DNA of 64,000 nt from Paenibacillus sp. FSL R7-0345 (GCF_038595055.1 NZ_CP152002.1:6630501-6694500); one strand, 5' to 3'; numbered from the stretch's first letter, positions 1 through 8,849 are shown. Notes: generated by a model from the sequence alone, not told the origin. Numbers and translations are program-made.

Positions 1-2
1 TG

Positions 3-287
3 AGCATCTCCCAGAGCATCGGCGGTGTTCCAAGCATTACGGCAGTCTTCGTTATCCTGACCGGTGTGCTGGGCACGATGATGGGGCCTTCTGTCCTGCG
101 CCTCTTCCGCATTGACAATGAAATTGCGCGCGGTGTATCGCTGGGAACCGCGGCGCACGGTACCGGCACCTCCAAGGCCTTCGAGCTGAGCTCGCTGACC
201 GGTACCATTTCAAGCATTTCAATGATACTGGCTGCGCTGTTATCCATTGGCCTTGCGCCGGCGCTGCTCACTGTTTTCCTCCACTAG
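3..287 (+). CDS. lrgB: LrgB/CidB-family membrane protein, C-terminal part
   Basis: The reading frame is open from the left edge of the window, so the true start lies outside it. The visible 94 residues are hydrophobic and Gly/Thr-rich, with the LrgB-type stretch GTAAHGTGTSKAFE and a last membrane segment ending in VFLH. LrgB-like proteins pair with LrgA/CidA holin-like proteins in the cytoplasmic membrane and are linked to murein hydrolase control and to glycolate/pyruvate-type export. The partner lrgA would be expected just upstream, outside the window. A strong bidirectional terminator follows. The family call is fairly secure; the substrate is not known. Confidence 0.8.
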   Translation, partial: SISQSIGGVPSITAVFVILTGVLGTMMGPSVLRLFRIDNEIARGVSLGTAAHGTGTSKAFELSSLTGTISSISMILAALLSIGLAPALLTVFLH

Positions 288-306
288 GCCGACCCCGCTT
301 GGGCCG

Positions 307-350
307 AAAGGCCGGCAGATCTGTTAGCAGATCTGCCGGCCTTTTTCTTT
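307..350. terminator. Bidirectional intrinsic terminator between lrgB and the convergent oxidoreductase
   Basis: A perfect 14-bp stem (GGCCGGCAGATCTG, loop TTAG, CAGATCTGCCGGCC) is followed by TTTTTCTTTT on the plus strand and preceded by AAA on the other side. It sits between two convergent genes. Confidence 0.9.
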
Positions 351-1318
351 TAGAGCTTTATAGGCAGCCCGCTCTGGGCTGATTCGAAGGCTGCACAGGT
401 CACCTTCAGCGTCTTATACCCGTCCTCATAATCGCTCAGGATCCGCGAGCGGTCCCCGGTACGCACAGCGTACAGGAATGCCTCGCTCTCAGCCAGATAA
501 GGATTGCCGGAATTGGCATGCTCTATACTGTCGCCGCTGCGCACCTCCAGCAGACGTTCCGGATTCCAGTCCAGCAGCCCGTTGTCGTTGTAGAAGCTGA
601 TGCCGCTGCGCCCTACGCCGCCCGGTAACACGCAGGTGTTCGAGATATTGGCAATTACACCGCTGGCCAGCTTTAGCGACACGGTCCCGACATCGGCTAC
701 AGTCACTCCGTCATGCTTCTCATGCATAATCCGGTTGCCGAACAGGCCGTATACCTCGGTCACCTCGCCCGCCAGATAACGCAGCAGGTCGACAATATGG
801 GTGGTCTGCTCTGTGAACTGCCCGCCGGACTGCTCCTGGTTGCGCCACCAGGCTACTCCCGGCATGTCACCCATCCATTGGCCGACGATCATGCCGACCT
901 TGTCCCCCTGCAGCGCACCCTTCAGCCGCTGGATATTCTCCTGATACCGGAAATGGTAACCGACCGAGGTCAGCAGATTCTTCTCTTTGATATCCTGCAG
1001 CAGGCTGGCCGGGATTTCCGTGCTTGATCCAAGCGGCTTTTCGATAAAGAACGGAATCTCCCGCTTGATCAGCGACCGCTCAATAGCCCCGTGCGATTGC
1101 GGGGGTACACAGATATAGACCGCATCAAGCTTCTCCGCGTCCAGCATCTCCGTGATTTCACCATAACCTTCAGCCCCGTATGGACGGGCCATTTCTTCAC
1201 CTTTGGCTTTGCTGCTGCCGCAGACGGCCTTCAGGGTCACATCCTCCATCCCCGCCAGCAGATCTGCATGTACCTTGGAGAACCAGCCGGTGCCTACAAT
1301 TCCTATGTTTAGTGTCAT
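350..1318 (-). CDS. Gfo/Idh/MocA-family NAD(P)-dependent oxidoreductase
   Basis: The 322-residue protein begins with a Rossmann fold (GIVGTGWFSKVHA, residues 5-17) and has the family's EKP motif near residue 93, where the Lys takes part in catalysis. The C-terminal half is the usual alpha/beta dimerisation domain, with GQFTEQTTHIVDLLRYL carrying the catalytic-site histidine. Family members oxidise or reduce sugars, inositols and sugar acids in the cytoplasm; the substrate cannot be read here. The ATG follows GGAGGAAGA at good spacing. An inverted-repeat element lies just upstream of the ribosome binding site and may contribute to its promoter. It is a single-gene unit, convergent with lrgB. 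Confidence 0.88.
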   Translation of the reverse strand: MTLNIGIVGTGWFSKVHADLLAGMEDVTLKAVCGSSKAKGEEMARPYGAEGYGEITEMLDAEKLDAVYICVPPQSHGAIERSLIKREIPFFIEKPLGSSTEIPASLLQDIKEKNLLTSVGYHFRYQENIQRLKGALQGDKVGMIVGQWMGDMPGVAWWRNQEQSGGQFTEQTTHIVDLLRYLAGEVTEVYGLFGNRIMHEKHDGVTVADVGTVSLKLASGVIANISNTCVLPGGVGRSGISFYNDNGLLDWNPERLLEVRSGDSIEHANSGNPYLAESEAFLYAVRTGDRSRILSDYEDGYKTLKVTCAAFESAQSGLPIKL

Positions 1319-1336
1319 CTTCTTCCTCCCGTGGGT

Positions 1337-1448
1337 GCTATTTAAAATGAATTCAAGAATTCAATCTGGCGTAGGGCGACTACGGAGAATGTTTGGACTT
1401 CCGGCCGCTCCCCGCCTTATTGCAGGCTTAAAAATCATTTTAAATAGC
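1337..1448. repeat. Short element with perfect 14-bp terminal inverted repeats
   Basis: The ends GCTATTTAAAATGA (1337-1350) and TCATTTTAAATAGC (1435-1448) are exact reverse complements. The interior carries GAATGTTTGGACTTCCGGC at 1387-1405, which recurs identically at 8585-8603 inside another inverted-repeat-bounded element. No coding capacity. It occupies most of the gap between the oxidoreductase and the helicase gene. It resembles a MITE-like or REP-like intergenic element; this is an inference from structure alone. Confidence 0.65.
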
Positions 1449-1531
1449 CGATTTTTATTCCGCCTTACTTCCGCCTAAATTAAAAGCCTATTATAGGTTG
1501 TGATTCTATAATTAATAGTTATTATAAGCGC

Positions 1532-3847
1532 TTACGTGAGGACAAGGTAGTCCTGCCATTCATCGGGAAGCAGATGGCGGTAAGGCTGCTGGAGAAAACG
1601 GTCGTCGGCGAGGACAATGACCCCGTTGTCGCTCTCGCTGCGGATCAGCCGGCCGCCGGCCTGCAGCACCTTGCACATGCCGGGGTAGACGTAGGCGTAA
1701 TCGAAGCCGTTTTTGCCCTGGGACTGAAAATAGCTGCGCAGCAGATTGCGCTCCAGTCCCACCTGCGGCAGGCCGACGCCGACCACCATCACGCCGTTCA
1801 GCCGGTCACCCGGCAGATCTACCCCCTCCGAGAATATCCCGCCCAGCACGGCAAAGCCGAGCAGTGTCTGCGGATTATCCGGACGGAACGAGGCGAGGAA
1901 GCCCTCCCGCTCCGGCTCGCTCATCCCGGTGCTCTGCACAAGGGTCGGCACCTCCGGATATTTACCGGCAAAAAGTTCATATACATTCTGCAGGTAAGCA
2001 TAGGAAGGAAAAAACACAAGATAATTGCCTTTACGGGCCGTCATTCCCTTCAGAGCATCGCAGAGCGGAAGCAGCGAGGCTTCCCTTTCCCGGTACCGGG
2101 TAGATACAGGAAGCACCGACACCTGCCACTGCTCCTTATGGAAAGGAGAGGGCACAGTGAGGCTGTAATCCTCTTCCCCGGCGCCGATCATGTCCCTGTA
2201 ATAGGAGAGCGGCGACAGTGTAGCCGAGAACAGAATCTGGCTGCGGAAGCTCTTGCCCATCTGCTGCAGCAGATGGGACGGGTCCAGATTGAACAGCTTC
2301 AGGTATACATCCCCGCGCCGGACCTCGGCATAGGTGATGTACCGCTCATCATAGGTTTTGAATGTACGGAGCATATTCTGCACCGTAAAGTAGGTATCCA
2401 GCAAGCCTTCCCCTTCTTCAGCTTCCGCACCGGGCACAGGAAGCAGAGAAGAAGGTGACAGCAGCTCAGACTCGGCCTCAATGGAAAAGGCCTCAAGCAG
2501 GCCGGGCAGCTCTTCCGGGTAAGTGCTCCACTGCCCTTCCCCGTCTTCACTGCAGCTTTTGCGCAGGGCGATGAAAAAGGCATTAACGTCCTTGGCCGCC
2601 GTACTAAGCGCCTTGTTTACAGTCTTAAACTGCCGCTGCAGGGCGAGGAAGGGCGCTTTTGTAAGCTCCGCCGAATACATGGACCGCCCGCGGTCGACCA
2701 GATTGTGGGCCTCATCGACCAGCAGCACGGTCTTGCGCTTACGCTCCTCCGGCAGGCGTTTCAGGCTGATCCGCGGGTCATAAATATAGTTATAATCACA
2801 GATAACTGCGTCACAGGCATACGCGGTGTCCAGCGAGAATTCGAACGGGCATACCTCATGCTTTCTGGCGTAGCGGGCAATAACCTCCTGGGTCATCAGC
2901 GTCTCATGCTCCAATATGTCGAGCACTGCCCCGTTGATCCGGTCATAGTATCCTTCCCTGTAGGGGCAGGCTTCGCTGCTGCACAGTCCTTCCTCCCTGA
3001 AGCAGGACTTGTCCTTGGCGGTGAGCGTCACCGTATGCAGCTGCATACCTTGTGCAATCAGCATTCCGATAGCCTCCTGCGCCGCCAGCCGGTTCACGGT
3101 CTTGGCTGTCAGATAGAACAGGCCTGCCGCCTTCCCCTCCCCCAGAGCTTTGAGCGCCGGAAAAAGCGTAGACATCGTTTTGCCGATCCCGGTCGGCGCC
3201 TGGGCGAACAGATTCACCTTCTCCGACACCGATTTGTAGACGGCCGCCGCAAAGTGCCGCTGCCCGTTCCGGTAGTCCGGAAAGGGAAATGCCAGCGCAC
3301 GGATGCTCGCATCCCGCTGCTCCTGATGCCGGACCAGCAGCTCCGCATACGGGGCGTACCTGGCAACAGTATCGGAGGCGAATGCCTCCAGCTCTACTGA
3401 CGTCATCTGCCGGTACAGGCTCTGCTGCTCTTCCCCGCCGCGCCGGACATAAGTAAGCTTCACCCTGATCGCTGTGAGCTCCAGATCCAGGCAAAGGATG
3501 TGGGCATACATCAGCGCCTGCGCCCAGTGGACCTCTTTTCCCGCAAAATCCGGCTCCAGCAGCTCTCCTGTAGATTTAATTTCCTCTACTGTAACTGTCC
3601 CGTCCTCTCCGGTCAGCAATCCGTCACAGCGCCCGTCAATGATAAACTTAAGCCCTTCATGAACCAGCTCTGTTTTTAAATAGACCTCTTTCCGGTCACC
3701 TTCCTTGTATTGCTTTTGTATATGCTGATGAATGCGTGTCCCCTCTGCCATCGCAGCACCGCTGCTGAACCCGGGCATAAGGCTCCCGCTGCTGAATACA
3801 TATTCAACCAATGACCTTACTGATATGGAAATTTCCGCAAAATGCAT
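1532..3847 (-). CDS. DinG/XPD-like ATP-dependent helicase with N-terminal PD-(D/E)XK-like domain
   Basis: The 771-residue protein has two parts. Residues about 36-130 resemble a PD-(D/E)XK nuclease: GTRIH (36-40), DGRCDG (71-76) and EEIKS (88-92), giving a D71/E89/K91 active-site pattern. From residue 190 it is a superfamily 2 helicase of the Rad3/XPD/DinG group: Walker A APTGIGKT (217-224), four cysteines spaced as for a 4Fe-4S cluster (282, 289, 294, 333), DEAH box (378-381) and a C-terminal motif VI, QAGGRLIRSESD. Such helicases unwind forked or recombination DNA with 5'-3' polarity. The ATG follows GGAGGTGG. It stands alone, divergent from ltaS. The helicase call is firm; nuclease activity is inferred. 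Confidence 0.85.
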   Translation of the reverse strand: MHFAEISISVRSLVEYVFSSGSLMPGFSSGAAMAEGTRIHQHIQKQYKEGDRKEVYLKTELVHEGLKFIIDGRCDGLLTGEDGTVTVEEIKSTGELLEPDFAGKEVHWAQALMYAHILCLDLELTAIRVKLTYVRRGGEEQQSLYRQMTSVELEAFASDTVARYAPYAELLVRHQEQRDASIRALAFPFPDYRNGQRHFAAAVYKSVSEKVNLFAQAPTGIGKTMSTLFPALKALGEGKAAGLFYLTAKTVNRLAAQEAIGMLIAQGMQLHTVTLTAKDKSCFREEGLCSSEACPYREGYYDRINGAVLDILEHETLMTQEVIARYARKHEVCPFEFSLDTAYACDAVICDYNYIYDPRISLKRLPEERKRKTVLLVDEAHNLVDRGRSMYSAELTKAPFLALQRQFKTVNKALSTAAKDVNAFFIALRKSCSEDGEGQWSTYPEELPGLLEAFSIEAESELLSPSSLLPVPGAEAEEGEGLLDTYFTVQNMLRTFKTYDERYITYAEVRRGDVYLKLFNLDPSHLLQQMGKSFRSQILFSATLSPLSYYRDMIGAGEEDYSLTVPSPFHKEQWQVSVLPVSTRYREREASLLPLCDALKGMTARKGNYLVFFPSYAYLQNVYELFAGKYPEVPTLVQSTGMSEPEREGFLASFRPDNPQTLLGFAVLGGIFSEGVDLPGDRLNGVMVVGVGLPQVGLERNLLRSYFQSQGKNGFDYAYVYPGMCKVLQAGGRLIRSESDNGVIVLADDRFLQQPYRHLLPDEWQDYLVLT

Positions 3848-4010
3848 TTGTCCAGCCCACCTCCATCAGTTCCCTCGCCCTTTTTTGGCGTGAACCGCCG
3901 TTTTCATGCTTTTCAATCCGTATACTCTCATCCGGGTAAGATTATATCAGGCTTACAGAGCCGCATCATTTATTACGCAGTTCAATGAGGTTATACGGCA
4001 TTTCTGTTTT

Positions 4011-4039
4011 TTGACATTCATAAGCCAGCGCTGCATAAT
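4011..4039 (+). promoter_or_regulatory. Sigma-A-type promoter of the LTA synthase gene
   Basis: TTGACA (4011-4016), a 17-bp spacer and CATAAT (4034-4039) form a near-consensus promoter about 90 bp upstream of the GTG start. The 5' leader would contain the small hairpin CTCCCAGCCGGGAG. Nothing else is recognised in the 3848-4129 gap. Confidence 0.7.
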
Positions 4040-4129
4040 AAGGTCTATTAATATAGGAATTCTCTTGTCCAAGCGCTGCATCCTCCCAGCCGGGAGCGGC
4101 GTTTCATCTCTTAGAAAGAAGGCGAAGCT

Positions 4130-6001
4130 GTGTCATCCCTTACTATTAAACGGTGGGTAGTTAAACCATTCGTGTTTTTCACGCTTATTTTTATCCTCAA
4201 AAGCTTCCTGGCCTGGGGCGTTATCTTCGGTGATCTGCTGTCCTGGAAATCACTGATTACGGAAATCCCCTTCATTTGGGCCTTGTTCTGCCTGATTGAG
4301 GCCTTTGCCTCCAAACGGAAAATGGGACTTTATATGCTGGTCAATCTGCTGGTTACGGCGATCTTTTTTGCAGCGATTATGTACTTTAAATATTACGGGG
4401 TTATTGTCACCTATCAGGCGGCTGAGCAGGTCAATCAGGTTACCGCTGTACGCAACAGTGTCTTCTCACTGATGGACCCGTATTATCTGCTGATCTTTTC
4501 AGATATCATCATCTTTGGCATTTATTTCTTTTTCAATAAGAAGGGCCGCAATTATAAAAAAGAAAACATCAACCGTCGCAGCGGCAACACCCGATTCTCC
4601 TTTAGCCTGCTGTTTGCCGTATCGCTCGGCTTGTGCCTGTTCAATGTGCTGCCTAATAAGGCCAGCATGAACGAAATCAAGAAGGCCCAGGAGATGGGTA
4701 TTCTTAATTATGAGGTCTACGCGATTTTTGCTCAAGACAAACCGGAGCTCGTTCAGGCCAGCGAAATTACGCAGGATGCTATCAATGAGGTAAAAGGGAT
4801 TGATCCTGCCGCAGTCTCCCCGTTCGAAGGAGCGGCCAAAGGCAAAAACCTGATTATCATCCAGCTGGAATCGTTCCAGAGCTTTCTGCTGGGCCTCAAC
4901 ATCGACGGCCAGGAGATTACACCTAACCTGAACAGCCTGATGAAAGACAGCCTGTATTTCCCTAACTTTTATCAGATGGTCGGCCAGGGAAATACCTCGG
5001 ATGCGGAATTCGTAGTCAACTCGTCCTTCTATATTCCGCCAAAGGGTGCGGCAACGATGTCTTATGTCGATAAAGAGCTGCCAAGTCTCCCGCGCCTCCT
5101 GCAGGCCAGCGGCTATCAGACGGCTACCTTCCACACTAACGATGTGGAATTCTGGAACCGCGGGGAGCTGTACAAGGCACTCGGCTTCGAGAATTATTAT
5201 GATCACAAGTTTTTTGGGGATGAGGATACGTTCTTCTTCGGACCATCCGATGAAGTGCTATACCGCAAGACAGCTGATAAGCTGAAGGAAATGGATCAGG
5301 ACGGCAAGCCATTCTATGCTCAGGTCATTTCGATGTCTGCCCATCACCCGTTTACCATTCCTGAAGAGAAATACAAGATGAAGCTGCCTGAACGTTATGA
5401 GGGCACCTTTGTAGGCGATTATATCCGTTCACAGAACTATGCGGACTATGCCTTCGGGCAATTCGTTGAAGAGCTTAAGGCCAGCGGTGTCTGGGACGAC
5501 AGCCTGATCATGGTCTACGGAGACCACATGGGTCTGCCGATTTATTCCCTGGATCATGACGATAAGCAGCTTATGGAAGAAATCTACGGACATGAGTATG
5601 AGTACGCGGACATGCTGAACATTCCGCTGATCATTCATGAAGCGAACAGCCTGCAGCCGCAGACACTGGCGCAGGTGGGTGGAGAAGTCGACATTATGCC
5701 GACTGCGGCCAGCCTGCTGGGCGTTTCGCTCGACAGCACGATTCATTTCGGGCAGGATCTGACTGCCCAGACGTACAATCTGCTGCCGCAGCGTTACTAT
5801 CTGCCGACCGGCTCATTTATTTCCAGTTCCGCGCTGCTTATTCCCGGCAACAGCTTTGAGGATAATACGCAGTATGGTCTTGCTGCCGGAGGGCAGGCGC
5901 CTGCCGGAACAGAGGACGAATATAACCGTGCACTGAGATTACGCCAGCTGTCTGACAGCTATGTCACCCAGCTGCCGGAGAAAGAACCTGCTGCCGAGTA
6001 G
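4130..6001 (+). CDS. ltaS: Lipoteichoic acid synthase (LtaS-type glycerol-phosphate transferase)
   Basis: The 623-residue protein has five N-terminal membrane segments (about 12-175) and an extracellular sulfatase-fold domain from residue 240. Key positions match those known in Staphylococcus LtaS: Mn-binding E247, catalytic T289 in GQGNTSDAEF, W342/R344 in EFWNRGE, H405/H406 in SAHHPF, and D465/H466 in YGDHMG. LtaS enzymes polymerise glycerol phosphate from phosphatidylglycerol onto a glycolipid anchor outside the membrane. All active-site residues are present, so it should be active; whether it is the main polymerase, a primase or a stress paralogue cannot be told. The start is GTG, after AAGAAGGCG. 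It has its own promoter and terminator. Confidence 0.9.
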   Translation: MSSLTIKRWVVKPFVFFTLIFILKSFLAWGVIFGDLLSWKSLITEIPFIWALFCLIEAFASKRKMGLYMLVNLLVTAIFFAAIMYFKYYGVIVTYQAAEQVNQVTAVRNSVFSLMDPYYLLIFSDIIIFGIYFFFNKKGRNYKKENINRRSGNTRFSFSLLFAVSLGLCLFNVLPNKASMNEIKKAQEMGILNYEVYAIFAQDKPELVQASEITQDAINEVKGIDPAAVSPFEGAAKGKNLIIIQLESFQSFLLGLNIDGQEITPNLNSLMKDSLYFPNFYQMVGQGNTSDAEFVVNSSFYIPPKGAATMSYVDKELPSLPRLLQASGYQTATFHTNDVEFWNRGELYKALGFENYYDHKFFGDEDTFFFGPSDEVLYRKTADKLKEMDQDGKPFYAQVISMSAHHPFTIPEEKYKMKLPERYEGTFVGDYIRSQNYADYAFGQFVEELKASGVWDDSLIMVYGDHMGLPIYSLDHDDKQLMEEIYGHEYEYADMLNIPLIIHEANSLQPQTLAQVGGEVDIMPTAASLLGVSLDSTIHFGQDLTAQTYNLLPQRYYLPTGSFISSSALLIPGNSFEDNTQYGLAAGGQAPAGTEDEYNRALRLRQLSDSYVTQLPEKEPAAE

Positions 6002-6018
6002 AATGCAGCAGTAAACCA

Positions 6019-6070
6019 CAACAAACAGCCAGACTCCGGTAATGGGGCCTGGCTGTTTGTTATTTATAAT
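6019..6070. terminator. Bidirectional terminator between ltaS and marR-type gene
   Basis: AACAAACAGCCAG (6020-6032) pairs with CTGGCTGTTTGTT (6049-6061), flanked by A- and T-rich tracts on both sides. It lies between convergent genes. Confidence 0.85.
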
Positions 6071-6091
6071 ACACCGGCCGCAGCCGATCGG

Positions 6092-6526
6092 TCATTGCCG
6101 CTCCTGTGTCTCCAGCATCGTATAAATGTCAGCCAGCTTCTTCAGCTCATCCGGCTTAAGAATGGCCAAATGCTCGGTCAGCAGAACCAGCGAGCGGTTC
6201 TGCGCTTCCTTGAGCAGCTCCTCGCCTTTTACCGTGAGGGTCACGGTTACAGCTCTCCGGTCATTCTCATCCGGTACGCGGGCGGTAAGGCCAAGCAGCT
6301 CCAGACGGTCCAGCATCACCGTTACCGCGCTTGACTTCACATCAAGCAGATCAGCCAGCTGGATCACCCGCGCTTTTTTTTCGCGGGCAATGATATGCAA
6401 CAGATGAAATTGCGGCACGGTCAGGCCAATTTCTTTATGCAAAGACATCTGTGATGTTATTTTACGCTGTACTCTCCACATGGATAATCCAAGGGCTTCT
6501 ATCAACGGATCAATCTTCTGTGCCAT
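6092..6526 (-). CDS. MarR-family transcriptional regulator
   Basis: From the ATG at 6526 the protein is 144 residues, typical for MarR. It has the winged-helix core: recognition-helix region VIQLADLLDVKSSAVTVMLD, then the wing VPDENDRRAVTVTLT with the conserved DxRR motif. MarR proteins are dimeric DNA-binding repressors or activators, often ligand-responsive. I prefer the internal ATG over an earlier in-frame one because GGGAGTG lies seven bases upstream. It is divergent from the chemoreceptor gene, the only obvious neighbouring target; the ligand is unknown. Confidence 0.87.
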   Translation of the reverse strand: MAQKIDPLIEALGLSMWRVQRKITSQMSLHKEIGLTVPQFHLLHIIAREKKARVIQLADLLDVKSSAVTVMLDRLELLGLTARVPDENDRRAVTVTLTVKGEELLKEAQNRSLVLLTEHLAILKPDELKKLADIYTMLETQERQ

Positions 6527-6767
6527 CTTTTCACTCCCAGTCCGTTTGTCCTGCTTCAAGCGTACCATTTTCAGCAGTGCTGATTCAATGTTTTTGTCGT
6601 TTGGACATGATGAGAGTCATTGCAAAATCAAGGACTATGCTTCCAACTCTTACATTCATGCCCGCCAAAAAGATTGAATTTGAACGATTCCTCCAGCATT
6701 ACAAATCTGCGGTTTTCCGACACAAAAATACTATATTCTCGCTGATGCTCCCTGAACATTGTTGCGC

Positions 6768-6773
6768 TATAAT
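6768..6773 (+). promoter_or_regulatory. Consensus -10 box upstream of the chemoreceptor gene
   Basis: TATAAT lies 60 bp upstream of the chemoreceptor start. No good -35 hexamer is seen at 17 bp, so an activator or extended recognition may be needed. The rest of the 6527-6832 gap shows no gene. Confidence 0.4.
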
Positions 6774-6832
6774 CGTAGCAGTGATAGCAATTATCACCTA
6801 ATTTTAGAGAGTCAGGGCTGGTGGTACTAACA

Positions 6833-8527
6833 ATGAAACTGGCAACAAAATTAACTTGGATGATGCTCATCGTATTACTTCTCGTCGGATCATCCATCGG
6901 GTTCTTCGGATACCGCGCCGCGTACAAGCAGTTAGATGAAGCAGCGGGGATCGAGTTGGTCGGCTGCGCCAATATTACTACCGGACTCGTCAATCCCGCA
7001 GATATTTCAGCACTGGCTGCAGGAGATACCAGCAAGCTGGCTGCTATTGAAGACCGTATCGGCTGGATCAATGACCATAAACCCATTTTTAAAGAAGCGT
7101 TCATTCTCTCCCTGGACGGCACCATTCTTGCCGCTGACGCTAACCTCAAGGAAAGAGGATATAAAGCCGGCGACCCTTTCTACTTCTCGGAAGAAGATAA
7201 ACATATGATTACCACCATGAAGCACTCCGCATACTCCAAGGTTTACACCTATCAAGGTACCTCCCTCAAGACCGGCTACGGCCCCATCTATCAGGATCAT
7301 GATCCCACTAAGCCTATCATCGCCCTAATGGCTATTAATTTCGACGGCACTCTGGTGCAAGACCGGACGCAGGATATTATCCTTCAGCCCTTCATCATCG
7401 GCACATCTATCCTGATCACCGCCATTCTTGCAGCTTACCTGTTTATCCGCAGAACAACCAGACCGCTGACCAGACTTTCCCGCTCCGTGAACACTGTTGC
7501 CAAGGGCGATCTTTCCCATGAGCCGCTTCTGTTCAAAAGCAAGGATGAAATCGGCACGCTGGCCCGGGACTTTAATGAAATGACGACCAGTCTGCGCAAT
7601 CTCATCACTCAGGTCAATGATACGTCGATGCTGGTTGCCTCCTCTTCACAGGAGCTGTCTGCCAGCGCGCAGGAAACTAATCGTGCCGGAGAGCACAGCG
7701 TCAATGTCACTATTGATCTGGCTGACGGAGCTAACACCCAGCTGCGCAATCTGGAAGGCAGCTACCGGTCTGTACAGGAAATGTCGCGGTTTATTACTGA
7801 AATCGCCAGCAATGCCGACAGCGCCATGAACACAGCTGCCAGCAATGCGCTCAAGGCACGCAGCGGGCGCGAATCCATGGACTCCACCACCTCCCAGATG
7901 CAGGTCGTCAGCGAGAGTATCAGCGACCTGTCAGGGATCATCGAAAAGCTGGGCAGCCATTCCAAGGAAATCGAGAGTATCGTCGGCACTATCGCCAGCA
8001 TAGCTGAAGAGACTAACCTCCTCTCATTGAATGCAGCGATTGAAGCCGCCCGGGCCGGCGAAGAAGGCCGCGGCTTTGCCGTAGTGGCCGCCTCTGTACG
8101 CAAGCTAGCTGAGCGCTCGGCCAGATCAGCAGCCCAGATCGGCGAGCTTGTCAGCCTCATCGTTAATCAGATGGACAAGGCCGGAGAGACCATGCAACGC
8201 TCCACCGATGAAATGGTTGAGGGCAAAGCCATGATTATGGCTGCCGGCAAATCGTTCTCGGAGATTGAAACCTCTGTATCAGACATGTCCTCCCAGAGCC
8301 GGCAGATCTCCGAGACGGTCCGTGATCTCGCTCTGATCTCCGAGGATCTTGTGGCTGCGATCCAGAGCATCGTCGCTGTCTCGAATCAGACTGCCGAAGG
8401 GGCGGAGATGCTTTCCGCATCTTCTGAGGAGCAGCTCGCTGCCATGCAGGAGGTGGAGGCATCCGCTGCTTTTCTTTCTTCGCTGGCGGAGAAGCTTCAG
8501 GTACTTGTTGAGAACTTTAAAATATAG
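6833..8527 (+). CDS. Methyl-accepting chemotaxis protein
   Basis: The protein (564 residues from the ATG at 6833; a GTG at 6821 is also possible) has a first membrane helix near residues 8-28, an extracytoplasmic Cache-like sensor to about 180, a second helix near 185-205, a HAMP domain with TTRPLTRLSRSV, and a long cytoplasmic signalling coiled coil. The hairpin tip is recognisable as EETNLLSLNAAIEAARAGEE followed by GRGFAVVA. It would bind CheA/CheW and control flagellar rotation in response to an external ligand that is not identifiable. One oddity: the usual GEVR or DEVR after FAVVA reads ASVR here, losing a very conserved acidic residue at the tip. Confidence 0.92.
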   Translation: MKLATKLTWMMLIVLLLVGSSIGFFGYRAAYKQLDEAAGIELVGCANITTGLVNPADISALAAGDTSKLAAIEDRIGWINDHKPIFKEAFILSLDGTILAADANLKERGYKAGDPFYFSEEDKHMITTMKHSAYSKVYTYQGTSLKTGYGPIYQDHDPTKPIIALMAINFDGTLVQDRTQDIILQPFIIGTSILITAILAAYLFIRRTTRPLTRLSRSVNTVAKGDLSHEPLLFKSKDEIGTLARDFNEMTTSLRNLITQVNDTSMLVASSSQELSASAQETNRAGEHSVNVTIDLADGANTQLRNLEGSYRSVQEMSRFITEIASNADSAMNTAASNALKARSGRESMDSTTSQMQVVSESISDLSGIIEKLGSHSKEIESIVGTIASIAEETNLLSLNAAIEAARAGEEGRGFAVVAASVRKLAERSARSAAQIGELVSLIVNQMDKAGETMQRSTDEMVEGKAMIMAAGKSFSEIETSVSDMSSQSRQISETVRDLALISEDLVAAIQSIVAVSNQTAEGAEMLSASSEEQLAAMQEVEASAAFLSSLAEKLQVLVENFKI

Positions 8528-8540
8528 GATTTGTTATACA

Positions 8541-8771
8541 TATACTAAAAGAAAGCTATCTCACGTGAAGGGCGCAGTTGCAGGGAATGTTTGGACTTCC
8601 GGCTGCTGTTGTCTGCAGATTTCTTGATTTAACCGCTATTCGCGGTGGAAATCCAAACATAACTTATGCTTCCGATGCTAGCTTTCCTTTGGAAAGCTTT
8701 TAGGCAGACGCTGACGCTCCTACAGTTCCAAACTTCCCTTCCACCGCTTTCACCATGAATCTTTTAGTATA
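8541..8771. repeat. 231-bp intergenic element with 12-bp terminal inverted repeats
   Basis: The left end TATACTAAAAGA (8541-8552) is the exact reverse complement of TCTTTTAGTATA (8760-8771). Inside are an inverted pair ATGTTTGGACTTCC (8587-8600) and GGAAATCCAAACAT (8647-8660) and the hairpin AGCTTTCC-TTT-GGAAAGCT (8680-8698). The 19-mer GAATGTTTGGACTTCCGGC (8585-8603) is shared with the element at 1337-1448. There is no open frame of note. It begins 14 bp after the chemoreceptor stop codon. It looks like a non-autonomous mobile element or a structured repeat family. Confidence 0.7.
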
Positions 8772-8808
8772 ATAATTATAAAGAATCCCCCCTTTAAAGA
8801 GGGGGGAG

Positions 8809-8849
8809 AAAAAAGCAGCAAGTCCTGTTAACGGACTTGGCTGCTTTTT
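8809..8849 (+). terminator. Intrinsic terminator downstream of the chemoreceptor gene
   Basis: AAAAAGCAGC and AGTCC pair across a TGTTAAC loop with GGACT and GCTGCTTTTT. A second, G/C-only hairpin (CCCCCCTTT...AAAGAGGGGGG) lies just before it at 8787-8806. Confidence 0.75.

Noticed and set aside
8787-8806. G/C-only hairpin as main terminator of the chemoreceptor gene
   Set aside because: It is followed by purines, not Ts; the hairpin at 8809-8849 is a better terminator.
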